A stretch of 64,000 nt of DNA from Ga0077555 sp033764055 (GCA_033764055.1 JANRJI010000031.1:1-64000), one strand, 5' to 3'; shown: positions 25,472-34,369, numbered from the stretch's first letter. The notes: generated by a model not told the origin, from the letters alone. Translations and numbers: made by a program.

Positions 25472-26428
25472 CTACGCGCTGCCGATCAGTATCCCGGCCG
25501 CAAACACGATCAGCCCGCCGACCACGACCTCGAATGCCGCCTGCAGGAAGCGGGTGTCCATGTAGCGTGCCCTGATCCAGGCTATCAGCCACAGCTCGAT
25601 CACGACCACGACGATCGCGACCGTCGTTGCCAGCGTGAAGCCCGGGATGAGGTAGGGCAAGGTGTGACCGACACCGCCGAGCATGGTCATCAGACCGGTG
25701 ATGAAGCCACGCAACCACGGGTGGCCGCGGCCGGTCAGCTCGCCGTCGTCGGACATGGCCTCGGCGAATCCCATCGAGATGCCGGCGCCGACCGAGGCCG
25801 CGATGCCGACGAGGAAAGTCTGCCAGTTGTCGTGGGTGGCGAAGGCTGCCGCGAAGAGCGGCGCCAGCGTCGAGACCGAGCCGTCCATCAGGCCGAGCAG
25901 GCCGGGCTGCACGATCTGCAGCACGAACATGTTGCGGCGCGCCTGCTCCTCGTCACTGCGGGCTCCAGGCGTCAGGTGCTCCTGGCCGAGCTTCTTGGCG
26001 AGTGACACGTGGTCGCGCTCGGCGGCGGCGAGATCGCCCAGCAGCTTGCGGATGCCGGCGTCTGTGGAGCGCTCTGCGGACCGCTCGTAGAACTGGCGGG
26101 TCTCGTACTCGATGGCCTCCGCCTGCTTGCGCACCCGGTCGAGGCCGAGGGGTCGGATCATCCAGATGGGCTCATGGCGAACGAAGCCTTTGATGTCGTG
26201 CCGCCTGATCAGGGGGATGTGCTCGCCGAACCGCTCGCGATAGAGGTCGATCAACCAGCGGCGGTGCTCGTTCTCCTCCTCGGCCATCTCGGTGAACACC
26301 TTGGCGGAAGCCGGGAACGTCTCCTTGAGGCCGTCGGCGTAGTCGGCATAGATGCGGCCGTGCTCCTCCTCCAGGCTGATCGCCAGAGCCAGGATCTCCT
26401 GCTGGTTGAGCTCAGCGAATGTTCTCAT
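25472..26428 (-). CDS. mbfA: Membrane-bound ferritin/iron exporter MbfA
   Basis: A 318-residue fusion. Residues 1-165 are a ferritin-like four-helix domain with repeated diiron motifs (LEEEHGRIY, EEENEHRRW, EYETRQFYERSA, AERDHVSLA). Residues 170-318 form a VIT1/CCC1-type membrane domain with about five helices (VQPGLLGLMDGSVSTLAPLF, GFAEAMSDDGELTGRG). This is the MbfA architecture of Bradyrhizobium and Agrobacterium, where the protein exports iron and protects from peroxide and is repressed by Irr. The ICE operator upstream agrees. Start ATG 26428 follows AGGTGATCC. Confidence 0.93.
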   Translation of the reverse strand: MRTFAELNQQEILALAISLEEEHGRIYADYADGLKETFPASAKVFTEMAEEENEHRRWLIDLYRERFGEHIPLIRRHDIKGFVRHEPIWMIRPLGLDRVRKQAEAIEYETRQFYERSAERSTDAGIRKLLGDLAAAERDHVSLAKKLGQEHLTPGARSDEEQARRNMFVLQIVQPGLLGLMDGSVSTLAPLFAAAFATHDNWQTFLVGIAASVGAGISMGFAEAMSDDGELTGRGHPWLRGFITGLMTMLGGVGHTLPYLIPGFTLATTVAIVVVVIELWLIAWIRARYMDTRFLQAAFEVVVGGLIVFAAGILIGSA

Positions 26429-26464
26429 GGATCACCTGTGGTTCGTTGTGCGCCGCAGCATGGT

Positions 26465-26479
26465 TTAGAATAGTTCTAA
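26465..26479 (-). promoter_or_regulatory. ICE box (Irr operator) upstream of mbfA
   Basis: TTAGAA-TAG-TTCTAA is a perfect 15-bp palindrome 37 bases upstream of the mbfA start. It matches the iron control element consensus bound by Irr, the haem-responsive Fur-family regulator of alphaproteobacteria. When bound it should repress mbfA under iron limitation. Confidence 0.85.
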
Positions 26480-26615
26480 TGCTTGGATTTGCAACCGGCA
26501 TCACGGCCACCTTCGAGACGCTCGAGCAGGTCGCGCGGATCAGGATGGCGCTGCCTCCACGGAACCCGCGCGCCTGCCTCCGGTTTCGCGACAAAAGCGC
26601 AAGTGGAGCGAGGCC

Positions 26616-27476
26616 ATGTCCGGGGAAGCCAGACTACCACCATCGCCGGAGGAGCCGGGGCTGCCAGGAGGCGAAAGCCGGCTGCAGCCGCGGCCCGACT
26701 GGGCGCCGCGATACCCCGGCAGCGGGCGGCTCGCGGGGAAGGCTGCCCTCGTCACCGGCGGGGACAGCGGGATCGGACGCGCCGTCAGCGTGCTCTTCGC
26801 CCGCGAGGGCGCCGACGTGGCGATCGTCTATCTCTCGGAGCACGACGACGCGAAGGAGACGCAGAGGTATGTAGAGGACGAGGGACGCCGCGCCATCCTG
26901 ATCCCCGGCGACATCGGCAGCCCCGCGTTCTGCCGGAAAGCCGTCGACGAGACGATCTCGGCGTTCGGCCGTCTCGACATTCTCGTCAACAATGCCGGCG
27001 AGCAGCACCCCGACGAGCGCATCGAGGACATCACCCAGCAACAGCTCGAGCGCACCTTCCAGACCAACGTGTTCGGCATGTTCTTCATGACGCAGGCGTC
27101 GGTGCCGCACATGCGCGAAGGGGCCGCGATCGTCAACTGCACCAGCGTCACCATGTACAAGGGCTCGGCCGATCTGCTCGACTACAGTGCGACGAAGGGC
27201 GCAATCACGGCATTTACGCGCTCTCTTTCGGAAAGCCTCGTCGATCGAGGCATTCGCGTCAACGCGGTCGCGCCCGGTCCGATCTGGACGCCCCTCAATC
27301 CCTGTGGCGGCGCTTCGCCCGAGAAAATCGAGTCGTTCGGCAAGAGCACCCCCATGGGGCGCCCCGGACAGCCGAGCGAGGTCGCGCCGAGCTTCCTGTT
27401 CCTGGCCTGCGACGACGCCTCCTACATGTCGGGACAGGTGCTTCATCCCAACGGCGGCACCATCATCGGCAGCTGA
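26616..27476 (+). CDS. Stress-type short-chain dehydrogenase (YghA/YdaD-like)
   Basis: A 286-residue SDR with a Pro-rich N-terminal arm (about 40 residues) that is typical of the YghA/YdaD (general stress protein 39) group. NAD(P) motif TGGDSGIGRA near residue 48, NNAGEQHP, and the catalytic YSATK (Tyr-x3-Lys). Family members are cytosolic oxidoreductases induced by general stress; the substrate is unknown. It is divergent from mbfA across the ICE operator and is followed 113 bp later by a DUF892 gene, so it may belong to a stress set. Confidence 0.85.
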   Translation: MSGEARLPPSPEEPGLPGGESRLQPRPDWAPRYPGSGRLAGKAALVTGGDSGIGRAVSVLFAREGADVAIVYLSEHDDAKETQRYVEDEGRRAILIPGDIGSPAFCRKAVDETISAFGRLDILVNNAGEQHPDERIEDITQQQLERTFQTNVFGMFFMTQASVPHMREGAAIVNCTSVTMYKGSADLLDYSATKGAITAFTRSLSESLVDRGIRVNAVAPGPIWTPLNPCGGASPEKIESFGKSTPMGRPGQPSEVAPSFLFLACDDASYMSGQVLHPNGGTIIGS

Positions 27477-27589
27477 TGAGCGGTGGCGCGATGAGTTCGG
27501 CAAAGCCAGGAACGAAGTCCCATACGCGGCGTTCCAAAGTCCAAGGGAGACGAGACCGAGCCCCCACGACACAAGAGCGAGCAAGCACC

Positions 27590-28081
27590 ATGGCCATGAA
27601 ATCGCTGGACGACCTCTTTACCCACTTCCTCAAGGACATGTACTACGCCGAGCGCCAGATCCTGAAGGCGCTGCCGGGCATGAGCCGGAAAGCCAACTCG
27701 CAACAGCTGCGCGATGCCCTCGATCACCATCGCGAGGAGACGGAGCAGCAGATCCAGAACCTCGAGAAGATCTTCGAGCTGATCGGCGCCCGGGCCCGCG
27801 GCACCACCTGCCCGGCGATGGACGGAATCATCGAGGAAGCCAAGGACATCATGAGCGAAGCCGAAGATCCCCGGACCCGCGATGCCGGCATGATCGGCGC
27901 TGCCCAGGCCGTGGAGCACTACGAGATCACGCGCTACGGCACGATGATCGCGTGGGCGAAACAGCTCGGGATGAAGGATGCGGTCAAGCTTCTGCAGGAG
28001 AACCTCGAGCAGGAGAAGATGGCCGACGAGAAGCTGACGAAGCTCGCCGAGGGCATCGTCAATCAGAAGGCAGCGGCCTGA
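27590..28081 (+). CDS. Ferritin-like DUF892 protein (YciE/YciF family)
   Basis: A 163-residue four-helix protein: LDDLFTHFLKDMYYAERQILKALP, HHREETEQQIQNLEKIFELIG, AAQAVEHYEITRYGTMIAWAK and the final ENLEQEKMADEKLTKLAE are the four diiron-type helices of the YciE/YciF family. These are stress-induced proteins of unclear chemistry. Two ATGs (27590 and 27596) are possible and neither has a strong Shine-Dalgarno. A very strong terminator follows the stop by 22 bases. Confidence 0.9.
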   Translation: MAMKSLDDLFTHFLKDMYYAERQILKALPGMSRKANSQQLRDALDHHREETEQQIQNLEKIFELIGARARGTTCPAMDGIIEEAKDIMSEAEDPRTRDAGMIGAAQAVEHYEITRYGTMIAWAKQLGMKDAVKLLQENLEQEKMADEKLTKLAEGIVNQKAAA

Positions 28082-28103
28082 GGCAATTGCCGGCTGCCGA
28101 GGC

Positions 28104-28154
28104 CGCGCCGGGCGCGGGCGGGACCATCCCCGCCACGCGCCCGGCGCGTTTTTT
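28104..28154 (+). terminator. Strong intrinsic terminator after the DUF892 gene
   Basis: The 13-base arms at 28104-28116 and 28136-28148 are perfectly complementary (CGCGCCGGGCGCG and its complement). A 19-base spacer separates them and six T bases follow at 28149-28154. This is a textbook Rho-independent terminator and the only one in the window with a clear T-run. Confidence 0.93.
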
Positions 28155-28277
28155 GTGCCTTGCCACGTGGCGGCTCCCCACCCAATGCGCGCCTTGCGGT
28201 TTGGCCCCGGCCATGGTCATTTCCCGGCGCAAATCGATGCCCGGGCCATCCGGCGGCGCGGCAACGGGAGACGGGAC

Positions 28278-30584
28278 ATGCAGCAGAAGTGGGCCGAGTT
28301 CCAGGGGCGCATCGAGGACGATCGGCTGGTGACCGGACGGGGCCGCTACGTGGCAGACGTGCAGGTTGCCGGCGTGGCGGTCGGTGTCGTCGTACGTGCT
28401 CCGGTCGCCCATGGTCGGATCAAGGCGATCGACGCCGCGGCCGCGCTCGCCGTCGAGGGCGTGCTGGCCGTCTACACCGCCCAGGACCTCGCAGCCGACG
28501 GCATCGGCGATTTCCCCTGCGGCGTCAGTCTGCCGGGCAGCGACGGTAAGCCGGCCTTCCAGGCGCGGCGTCCGGTGCTTGCGCGCGACCGGCTGCGTGC
28601 GGTCGGCGAGCCGGTCGCCTTCGTCGTCGCCGAGACAGAGGCGGCCGCAGCTGCTGCCGCCGAGCTCGTGGTTATCGTGACGGACGATCTCCCGGCCGTC
28701 GTGACCGCTGTTGCGGCCCGGGCCGAGGGTGCCCAGACGGTTTGGGACGAGGTGCGCGACAACATTGCCTACGTCTGGAAGCGCGGCGACGCGGCAAAGG
28801 TGGACGCGGCCGCGTGCGGCGCCGCCCACGTCGTTCGGCTGTCCTCGTCCGTCACGCGGGTCAACGCATTGTCGCTGGAGCCGCGCGGCTGTCTCGGCCG
28901 TATCGACGAGAGCGGCCGTCTCGTGCTCTACGCCTCGAACCAGAGCCCGCATGCCCTGAAGGCCGGCATCGCCGGCATGTTCAAGGTGTCGGCAGAGCAG
29001 GTGCGCGTCGTCGCCGGTGATGTCGGCGGCTCGTTCGGCATGAAGAGCGGCACCTACCCCGAGGACGTGCTCGTGCTGTTCGCTGCGCGCCGCCTCAGGC
29101 GCCCCGTCCGCTGGATCTCGGAGCGGCGCGAGAGCTTCCTCGCCGACGATCATGGTCGCGACATGCACGTCGACGGCCAGCTCGCGCTCGACGGGGACGG
29201 AAGGTTCCTCGCGCTTCAGGCCCACTACACCGTCAATGTCGGCTCCTACCTGTCGGGCCGGTCGCTGTTCATGACCAACAACATCGGCGGCATACCGGGC
29301 GTCTATCGCATTCCGGCGATCGCAGCCTCGATCACCGGCGTCTACACGAACACGATGACCAACGCGCCCTATCGTGGCGCGGGCCGGCCCGAGGCGACCT
29401 ACACCATCGAGCGGCTGATCGATCTCGCCGCCCGTGAGCTCGGCCTCGACCCCTTCGAGCTCAGGCGCCGAAATCTCGTCGCGCCCTCGGCCATGCCCTA
29501 CGATACCGGCTTCATCTTCACCTACGACTGCGGCGAGTTCGAAGGCAACATGTTGGAGGCCGCCCGCATTGCGGACCGGGCCGGCTTCCCGGCCCGGCGC
29601 GAGGCATCCGCCAGACGCGGCTTGCTGCGCGGCCTCGGCATCGCCAATCCGATCGAGGTGGCAGGGGGGCCGTTCACGAAGCCCGCCAAGGACATGACGA
29701 AAATCGAGGTCGGCGCGAACGGGCGAGTCAAGATCACCGTCGGCGCCATGTCCACGGGCCAGGGTCTCGAGACGATGATGATCGACCTCGTCGCGAGCGA
29801 GCTCGGCATCGGCCGCGACCAGATCGATTACGCGTTCGGCGACACCGACGACCTCCCCCACGGCCGCGGCAACGGCGGCTCGTCGGCCGCACCCGTCGGG
29901 GCCTCGGCGACGAAGCTCGCCGCGGGCAAGGTGATCGCGACTGGCCGGGACATTGCTGCCGAGATGCTGGAGGCGCCGGTCGAGAGCGTCGGCTTCGTGG
30001 AAGGACGTTTCCCCCTCGAGGGCACCAACCGCTCGGTCAGCCTCGCCGAGGTGGCCGCGCGCGCCCGCCAGAGGAGCCCGGAAGGCCTCGTCGAGAGCGC
30101 CGAGTTCGCACCGCCGACCGTGACCTACCCGAATGGCTGCCACATCTGCGAGGTCGAGGTCGACCCGGAGACCGGCGTCACCCGCATCGTCGCCTACACC
30201 ATTGTCGAGGACATCGGCACGGTGCTGAACCTGAAGCTCGCACACGGCCAGATCCAGGGCGGCGTCGCGATGGGCGTCGGGCAGGCGCTTGGCGAGGTGA
30301 TCCGCTACGACGAGGACTCGGGCCAGCTCGTGACCGGATCGTTCATGGACTACCAGATGCCGCGCGCTGACGAGATGCCGGCCGTGGTGCTCGCGACCAA
30401 GCCCGTGCCGACCAAGGTCAACCCGCTCGGCGTCAAAGGCGTCGGCGAGGCGGGCACGGTCGGCGCCATGGTCGCCGTCATCAACGCCATCTGCGATGCT
30501 CTGGCTCCGCTCGGCGTCACCCACATCGAGATGCCCGCCACTCCGCCGCGCGTCTGGCAGGCGATCCAGGCCGCCAAAGAGTGA
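28278..30584 (+). CDS. Molybdenum-hydroxylase large subunit (xanthine/CO dehydrogenase family), orphan
   Basis: A 768-residue molybdopterin-binding large subunit. It has the a/b hammerhead domain at 15-130, then GGSFGMKSG and PYRGAGRPEATY of the first Mo-binding domain, and GVGEAGT near the C-terminus holding the catalytic Glu. The loop before it reads AYRGAGRPEA, not the AYxCSFR of true aerobic CO dehydrogenase, so it is an XDH- or aldehyde-oxidase-type enzyme. The medium (FAD) and small (2Fe-2S) subunits that normally accompany it are not adjacent on either side. Start ATG 28278 follows GGGAGACGGGAC. Substrate unknown. Confidence 0.9.
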   Translation: MQQKWAEFQGRIEDDRLVTGRGRYVADVQVAGVAVGVVVRAPVAHGRIKAIDAAAALAVEGVLAVYTAQDLAADGIGDFPCGVSLPGSDGKPAFQARRPVLARDRLRAVGEPVAFVVAETEAAAAAAAELVVIVTDDLPAVVTAVAARAEGAQTVWDEVRDNIAYVWKRGDAAKVDAAACGAAHVVRLSSSVTRVNALSLEPRGCLGRIDESGRLVLYASNQSPHALKAGIAGMFKVSAEQVRVVAGDVGGSFGMKSGTYPEDVLVLFAARRLRRPVRWISERRESFLADDHGRDMHVDGQLALDGDGRFLALQAHYTVNVGSYLSGRSLFMTNNIGGIPGVYRIPAIAASITGVYTNTMTNAPYRGAGRPEATYTIERLIDLAARELGLDPFELRRRNLVAPSAMPYDTGFIFTYDCGEFEGNMLEAARIADRAGFPARREASARRGLLRGLGIANPIEVAGGPFTKPAKDMTKIEVGANGRVKITVGAMSTGQGLETMMIDLVASELGIGRDQIDYAFGDTDDLPHGRGNGGSSAAPVGASATKLAAGKVIATGRDIAAEMLEAPVESVGFVEGRFPLEGTNRSVSLAEVAARARQRSPEGLVESAEFAPPTVTYPNGCHICEVEVDPETGVTRIVAYTIVEDIGTVLNLKLAHGQIQGGVAMGVGQALGEVIRYDEDSGQLVTGSFMDYQMPRADEMPAVVLATKPVPTKVNPLGVKGVGEAGTVGAMVAVINAICDALAPLGVTHIEMPATPPRVWQAIQAAKE

Positions 30585-30606
30585 GGCCGGAGACCGCTCC
30601 GGCCTC
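30583..30606. terminator. Perfect hairpin between the convergent Mo-hydroxylase and glf genes
   Basis: GAGGCCGGAG pairs perfectly with CTCCGGCCTC around an ACCG tetraloop. It begins inside the stop codon of the Mo-hydroxylase gene and ends 7 bases before the end of glf, so it can act on both strands. No T-run follows. Confidence 0.65.
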
Positions 30607-30613
30607 GTCGGCG

Positions 30614-31774
30614 CTATGCCTTTGCGCCGAGAGCTGCCAATTGCCTCGCTTCTGACCGACTTGCACACCACTTGCCGACATGCGCCAGCGACTGGTTCAC
30701 GACCTGGTGCATATCCAGGTACTGGTAGGTGCCGCACCGTCCGATGAACGTCACGCTGGCGATGCCGGCCGCCAGTCTGCGGTAGCGCTCGTAGACGGCG
30801 TCGGCCTCGCCGTCGTGCAATCGCAAGGGATAGTGCCGCTCCATGCCGTTATCTCGATAGTCGCAGGGCTCCTCGACCGTGCGCACCACGCTCGGCCCCG
30901 GCGCGACGTGATGGCCCGGCAGATTGTGCCACCAGATCTCCCGCACGAAAGCTCCCTCGTCCGTGTAGTCGATGACGGCATGACGGGGAGCGGCGGCTGC
31001 CGGCACGACAGTGGTATGGAAGCGGTTCGACCGGTACGGCAGCTCCCCGAAGCGATAGGAGAAGAACTCGTCGATCGGCATGCTGTTGAAGCAATGCTCA
31101 TACGAGGAAAGCATGGCGTGCTCGAAGCGCATTCCGAGCCGCACCTCGATTCGGGGATGGCCGAGGATGCGCTCGAACATCGCCGTATAGCCGTCTTTCG
31201 GCAATGCCTGAAAGGCATCGCCGGGAAAATACCTTTTCTCGCTGTCACCGCGAACCGAGATGCGCCGGACCACGCTCGCGGGAATCTCGGTGAGGTCCCG
31301 CTGATACATCTTGCGCATATAAGGGCGATAGAAATGATCTGTCAGTCGGCGGCCGATGAACTTGTAGAGCTGATCCTCGGCGGTCACGATCGGATTGCGC
31401 GTCTCGCTCACCGACTTGAGAAATCCCGATAGGTCCTCGGCTGTTTTGAGATCGACCCCGAACATCGCATTGACGGTATCGATATTGATCGGCAACGGGA
31501 CATACCGCCCATCGCCCAACAAGGCGACGACGCAGTGCTCATGAGGCACCCAGTCCGTGAAACGCGACAACCAGCCTACGACCTTGGCATTCGACGTATG
31601 GAACACGTGCGGGCCGTAGCGATGCACGCGAACACCGCTGGCGTGCATGTAGTCGTGGCAGTGACCCGCAACGTGTTCCTTCATGTCGATGACATGGACG
31701 CGATATCCGGCCTCGGCGAGCTGACGCGCGTACACTGCGCCGGCGAAACCGGCTCCTACGACCAGAATAGTCAT
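30614..31774 (-). CDS. glf: UDP-galactopyranose mutase
   Basis: A 386-residue flavoenzyme that converts UDP-galactopyranose to UDP-galactofuranose. FAD motif GAGFAGAVYARQLAE at the N-terminus, then YGPHVFHT, LPINIDTVNAMFG, the substrate loop IGRRLTDHFYRPYMRKMY and the C-terminal GRCGTYQYLDM. All are diagnostic for Glf. No galactofuranosyltransferase or polysaccharide cluster is beside it. Its sequence looks somewhat more AT-rich than its neighbours, which could signal transfer, but I have not computed this. Confidence 0.93.
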   Translation of the reverse strand: MTILVVGAGFAGAVYARQLAEAGYRVHVIDMKEHVAGHCHDYMHASGVRVHRYGPHVFHTSNAKVVGWLSRFTDWVPHEHCVVALLGDGRYVPLPINIDTVNAMFGVDLKTAEDLSGFLKSVSETRNPIVTAEDQLYKFIGRRLTDHFYRPYMRKMYQRDLTEIPASVVRRISVRGDSEKRYFPGDAFQALPKDGYTAMFERILGHPRIEVRLGMRFEHAMLSSYEHCFNSMPIDEFFSYRFGELPYRSNRFHTTVVPAAAAPRHAVIDYTDEGAFVREIWWHNLPGHHVAPGPSVVRTVEEPCDYRDNGMERHYPLRLHDGEADAVYERYRRLAAGIASVTFIGRCGTYQYLDMHQVVNQSLAHVGKWCASRSEARQLAALGAKA

Positions 31775-31950
31775 GTCTCACGCCGCCTCAGCCAGGCCCT
31801 CAGAATAACGCGCCCGACAGTAGGACACCTGTGCCCGGCGTCAATTGCGAGCTCGACCGAGCATTAATGGCGCGCATGCCTGCTCGCGAGCTCAGGCGAT
31901 GCCGGTAAACGCCTAAGCCCTCGACGCGTCAGAGCCGCGCTCCACCCGGA

Positions 31951-32571
31951 CTACCCCACCATTACCTTCTTCACGGCGGCGGAGATGCGGTGACGGATGG
32001 CGTGAAAGCCTTTCGTGGCGTCGCTCGTCATCCAGTTCATCTGCAACGAGCGGCGCTGGCCCTCGAAGGGGTGATGGCCGTGCCAGGAGTTGTCCGAGCG
32101 CTGGAAGGCCAGCAGCGTGCCCTGGTCGGGCTGCACCTCGGCCGCATAGTCGTCGACGTCGTGGCCGTTGCGCAGGATGCGCAGTCGCCCGCCCGGCTGG
32201 TGCCAGATCTCGTTCAGATAGACCAGCACCGTGATGATCTTGTCCTTGCTGTCGGTGTGGATCTGGCCGTCCTTGGCGCGGGTGTAGCCGCGCAGCGAGA
32301 ACATCTTCGGCCGCCCCTCCAGCGAGACGTCGAACTTCTCCTCGATCGCGGCTTCGAACTCGGGGCCGTCGAGCTCTGCGATCACGTCCCTGATGGCCAT
32401 GCTCTCGGTGAGGCTGTCGAGCGGATAGCTCCCACCCTTCTCGATGTTGGGATAGGTGGCATTTATGGTTTTGACCGTCGCCGGCGACAGGAAGCCCGGC
32501 ACGACGATCCACTTGTAGGGCTCGGTCTCGAGCCGCGTTGCACGCAGCCTTGCGATGTCGAGATAGGCCAT
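31951..32571 (-). CDS. 2OG-Fe(II) oxygenase (prolyl 4-hydroxylase-like)
   Basis: A 206-residue double-stranded beta-helix oxygenase. The iron site is the His-x-Asp pair near residues 105-107 (GQIHTDSKDK) with a distal His in SWHGHHPF, and the 2-oxoglutarate-binding Arg is in EGQRRS. Between them are LVYLNEIW and GRLRILRNG, as in P4H-type enzymes. The substrate is unknown. It lies 32 bp downstream of the ELM1-like gene on the same strand, so they are probably co-transcribed. Confidence 0.85.
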   Translation of the reverse strand: MAYLDIARLRATRLETEPYKWIVVPGFLSPATVKTINATYPNIEKGGSYPLDSLTESMAIRDVIAELDGPEFEAAIEEKFDVSLEGRPKMFSLRGYTRAKDGQIHTDSKDKIITVLVYLNEIWHQPGGRLRILRNGHDVDDYAAEVQPDQGTLLAFQRSDNSWHGHHPFEGQRRSLQMNWMTSDATKGFHAIRHRISAAVKKVMVG

Positions 32572-32603
32572 AGGCGTCCCCCTCGTACAAGTCTCGGCGG
32601 CCG

Positions 32604-33650
32604 TCAGACCGCCCGCTTCCCCGGCGCCGCACCGCGCTCCGAGACAGTGCCGACGAGACCTGCCAGCATAGCCCTGCGCCGGCTGACGCGAGCCTCGATG
32701 GCCCGCGCGATCTCGGCAGCTGAATCGAGCGGCCGATACGTCCAGCCCTCGAGACTCTTAACCTCGGCCGGCAGCGGCCGGGTGGCGCCATAGCGCCGCA
32801 GCGCCTCATGGAAACGACGGAATTTCGCCGATCCTCCCGACGGCTCGAAAACGTAGACGGGCTTGCCCGTCGCCAGCGGCTCGCCGGTCATGTTGACGCT
32901 GTCGCCGGTGACGACGAAGAGGTCGGCGTGGGCAAGAAAGCTCGGGTAGGGATTGTCGCCGTTGCCATCCCAGAAGAAACGCGGAGCCCTCGACGTAGCG
33001 CGGTCAGCCGCGCGAACCAGGCGCTGGTGCGAGCGGCGCGACGGTGTCACGAGGAAGCTCGCACCGAGCCGCGCCAGCGAGGCCAGCGAGGCCTCGAGAC
33101 GATCGTCGTCGGCGTCGGTGAAACGGTAGACGGCGTTCTTGCCACCGAGAACCACCGCAATCCGCGGTCGCGGCAGAGCGGCGAGCCAGACAGGAGGCGT
33201 GGCCGCGAGTGCGGCAAGACGCGCCGGTGAAAAACCATGCGGCGCCGTCAACGTGGTGACGACGTTCGCCCCGCGGCGACGGTCGTGCTCGGGCACCCAT
33301 ATGAGATCGGACGTGCGCGCACTCGTCTTCGGATCCTGCAGCACGACCGTGAACGTGCCCGGTCCGGCCAGCCGCTTCAGTGCGCGCACGTACGGAATGC
33401 TGAGCCGCCCCGTGGCAATGGCGACGTCCGGCCACGGCGGGGCGAGCAGCCTGCCCGGACCGACGCCGTCGCGGGGATCGGGCGGCCCGTAGGGCGCGGC
33501 GAAACGCCAAAGTCCTTTCGGCGCCACCTGCCGCGCCTCGTAGTCGAGGCCGAGAGCCTCGGCGACGCCGCGCGCCTGCACCTGCATGCCGGCCTTGTCG
33601 TCGGTGATGATCCAGCCGCGGAGACCCTCGAGCGGTCGCGTGCCTGCCAT
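32604..33650 (-). CDS. ELM1/GtrOC1 family glycosyltransferase-like protein
   Basis: A 348-residue protein of the family named after plant mitochondrial ELM1 (DUF1022). It starts LRGWIITDDKAGMQVQARGVAEALG and contains SDLIWVPEHD, ALPRPRIAVVLGGKNAVYRF and LFVVTGDSVNMTGEPLATGKPVYVF, the typical nucleotide-sugar-like binding pattern. The bacterial function is not established; the fold suggests GT-B-type transfer. Start ATG 33650 (MAGTRPLEG) fits family length; an ATG 60 bases upstream adds residues without resemblance. Divergent from the Lrp-type regulator. Confidence 0.85.
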   Translation of the reverse strand: MAGTRPLEGLRGWIITDDKAGMQVQARGVAEALGLDYEARQVAPKGLWRFAAPYGPPDPRDGVGPGRLLAPPWPDVAIATGRLSIPYVRALKRLAGPGTFTVVLQDPKTSARTSDLIWVPEHDRRRGANVVTTLTAPHGFSPARLAALAATPPVWLAALPRPRIAVVLGGKNAVYRFTDADDDRLEASLASLARLGASFLVTPSRRSHQRLVRAADRATSRAPRFFWDGNGDNPYPSFLAHADLFVVTGDSVNMTGEPLATGKPVYVFEPSGGSAKFRRFHEALRRYGATRPLPAEVKSLEGWTYRPLDSAAEIARAIEARVSRRRAMLAGLVGTVSERGAAPGKRAV

Positions 33651-33834
33651 GCTCCTGACCTCGCTCCCGTTGCTGCGGCTCCTGATGTCGGCACCCGGCG
33701 CTCCCGGCAACGGGTGCAGCTACCGGCCGGCGCCGCGAGCGCGAAAGGCTTGGACGCTTCCGCCGCTGCGTGGTGAAGTCACCATCCGAATCTGCCGCGG
33801 CATTCCCGCCACGAGCCTGGAGCCACTATCGCCG

Positions 33835-34311
33835 ATGCGAGCCCGTCTCGATGCTACCGATTGGCGCATCCTGAAAGAGCTGCAGGCCGATGGCCGCCTC
33901 ACCAATGTCGCGCTCGCCCAGCGCGTCGGTCTGTCGCCGCCGCCCTGCCTCAGGCGCGTGCAGGCGCTGGAACGGGCCGGCTACATCCGCGGCTATCACG
34001 CGGTGATTGATGCCCCGCTCGCCGGCTTCGAGGTGGCTGCGTTCGCCATGGTGACCCTGCGCGCCCAGGGCGAGGCCGAGCTGCGCGAGTTCGAGAACCG
34101 GCTGCTGACCTGGCCCATCGTACGCGAGGCGCACATGCTGGCCGGCGACGCCGACTACATGCTGAAATGCGTCGCTGCCGACATGAGCACGTTCCAGGCC
34201 TTCATTCTCGACCAGCTCACAGCGCACCCCAACGTCGCCAGCGTCAAGACCACCGTCGTGCTGCGCGAAGCAAAGCGCGAGCCCGGCGCACCAATCGAGA
34301 TGCGTCGCTAA
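33835..34311 (+). CDS. Lrp/AsnC family transcriptional regulator
   Basis: A 158-residue Lrp/AsnC protein. HTH at 1-60 (LDATDWRILKELQADGRLTN, RVGLSPPPCLRRV), then a RAM ligand-binding domain at 70-150 (GFEVAAFAMVTL, GDADYMLKC, VASVKTTVVLRE). Such regulators form octamers and respond to amino acids. The shorter start at ATG 33835 gives the standard N-terminus; the longer frame from 33586 overlaps the divergent ELM1 gene. It may regulate that gene, but no clear operator was found. Confidence 0.92.
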   Translation: MRARLDATDWRILKELQADGRLTNVALAQRVGLSPPPCLRRVQALERAGYIRGYHAVIDAPLAGFEVAAFAMVTLRAQGEAELREFENRLLTWPIVREAHMLAGDADYMLKCVAADMSTFQAFILDQLTAHPNVASVKTTVVLREAKREPGAPIEMRR

Positions 34312-34369
34312 GGGGGGAGGCCACCGTTGCGAGCACTCCTGGGTTCCGGGGTCGTTCTGTGCTGGCGAT

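Noticed and set aside
28278..30584. Aerobic carbon monoxide dehydrogenase large subunit (CoxL)
   Set aside because: The active-site loop reads AYRGAGRPEA rather than AYxCSFR, and no coxM or coxS lies beside it.
28059..30737. 892-codon minus-strand frame under the Mo-hydroxylase
   Set aside because: Antisense shadow of a recognised enzyme; it also crosses the strong terminator at 28104-28154.
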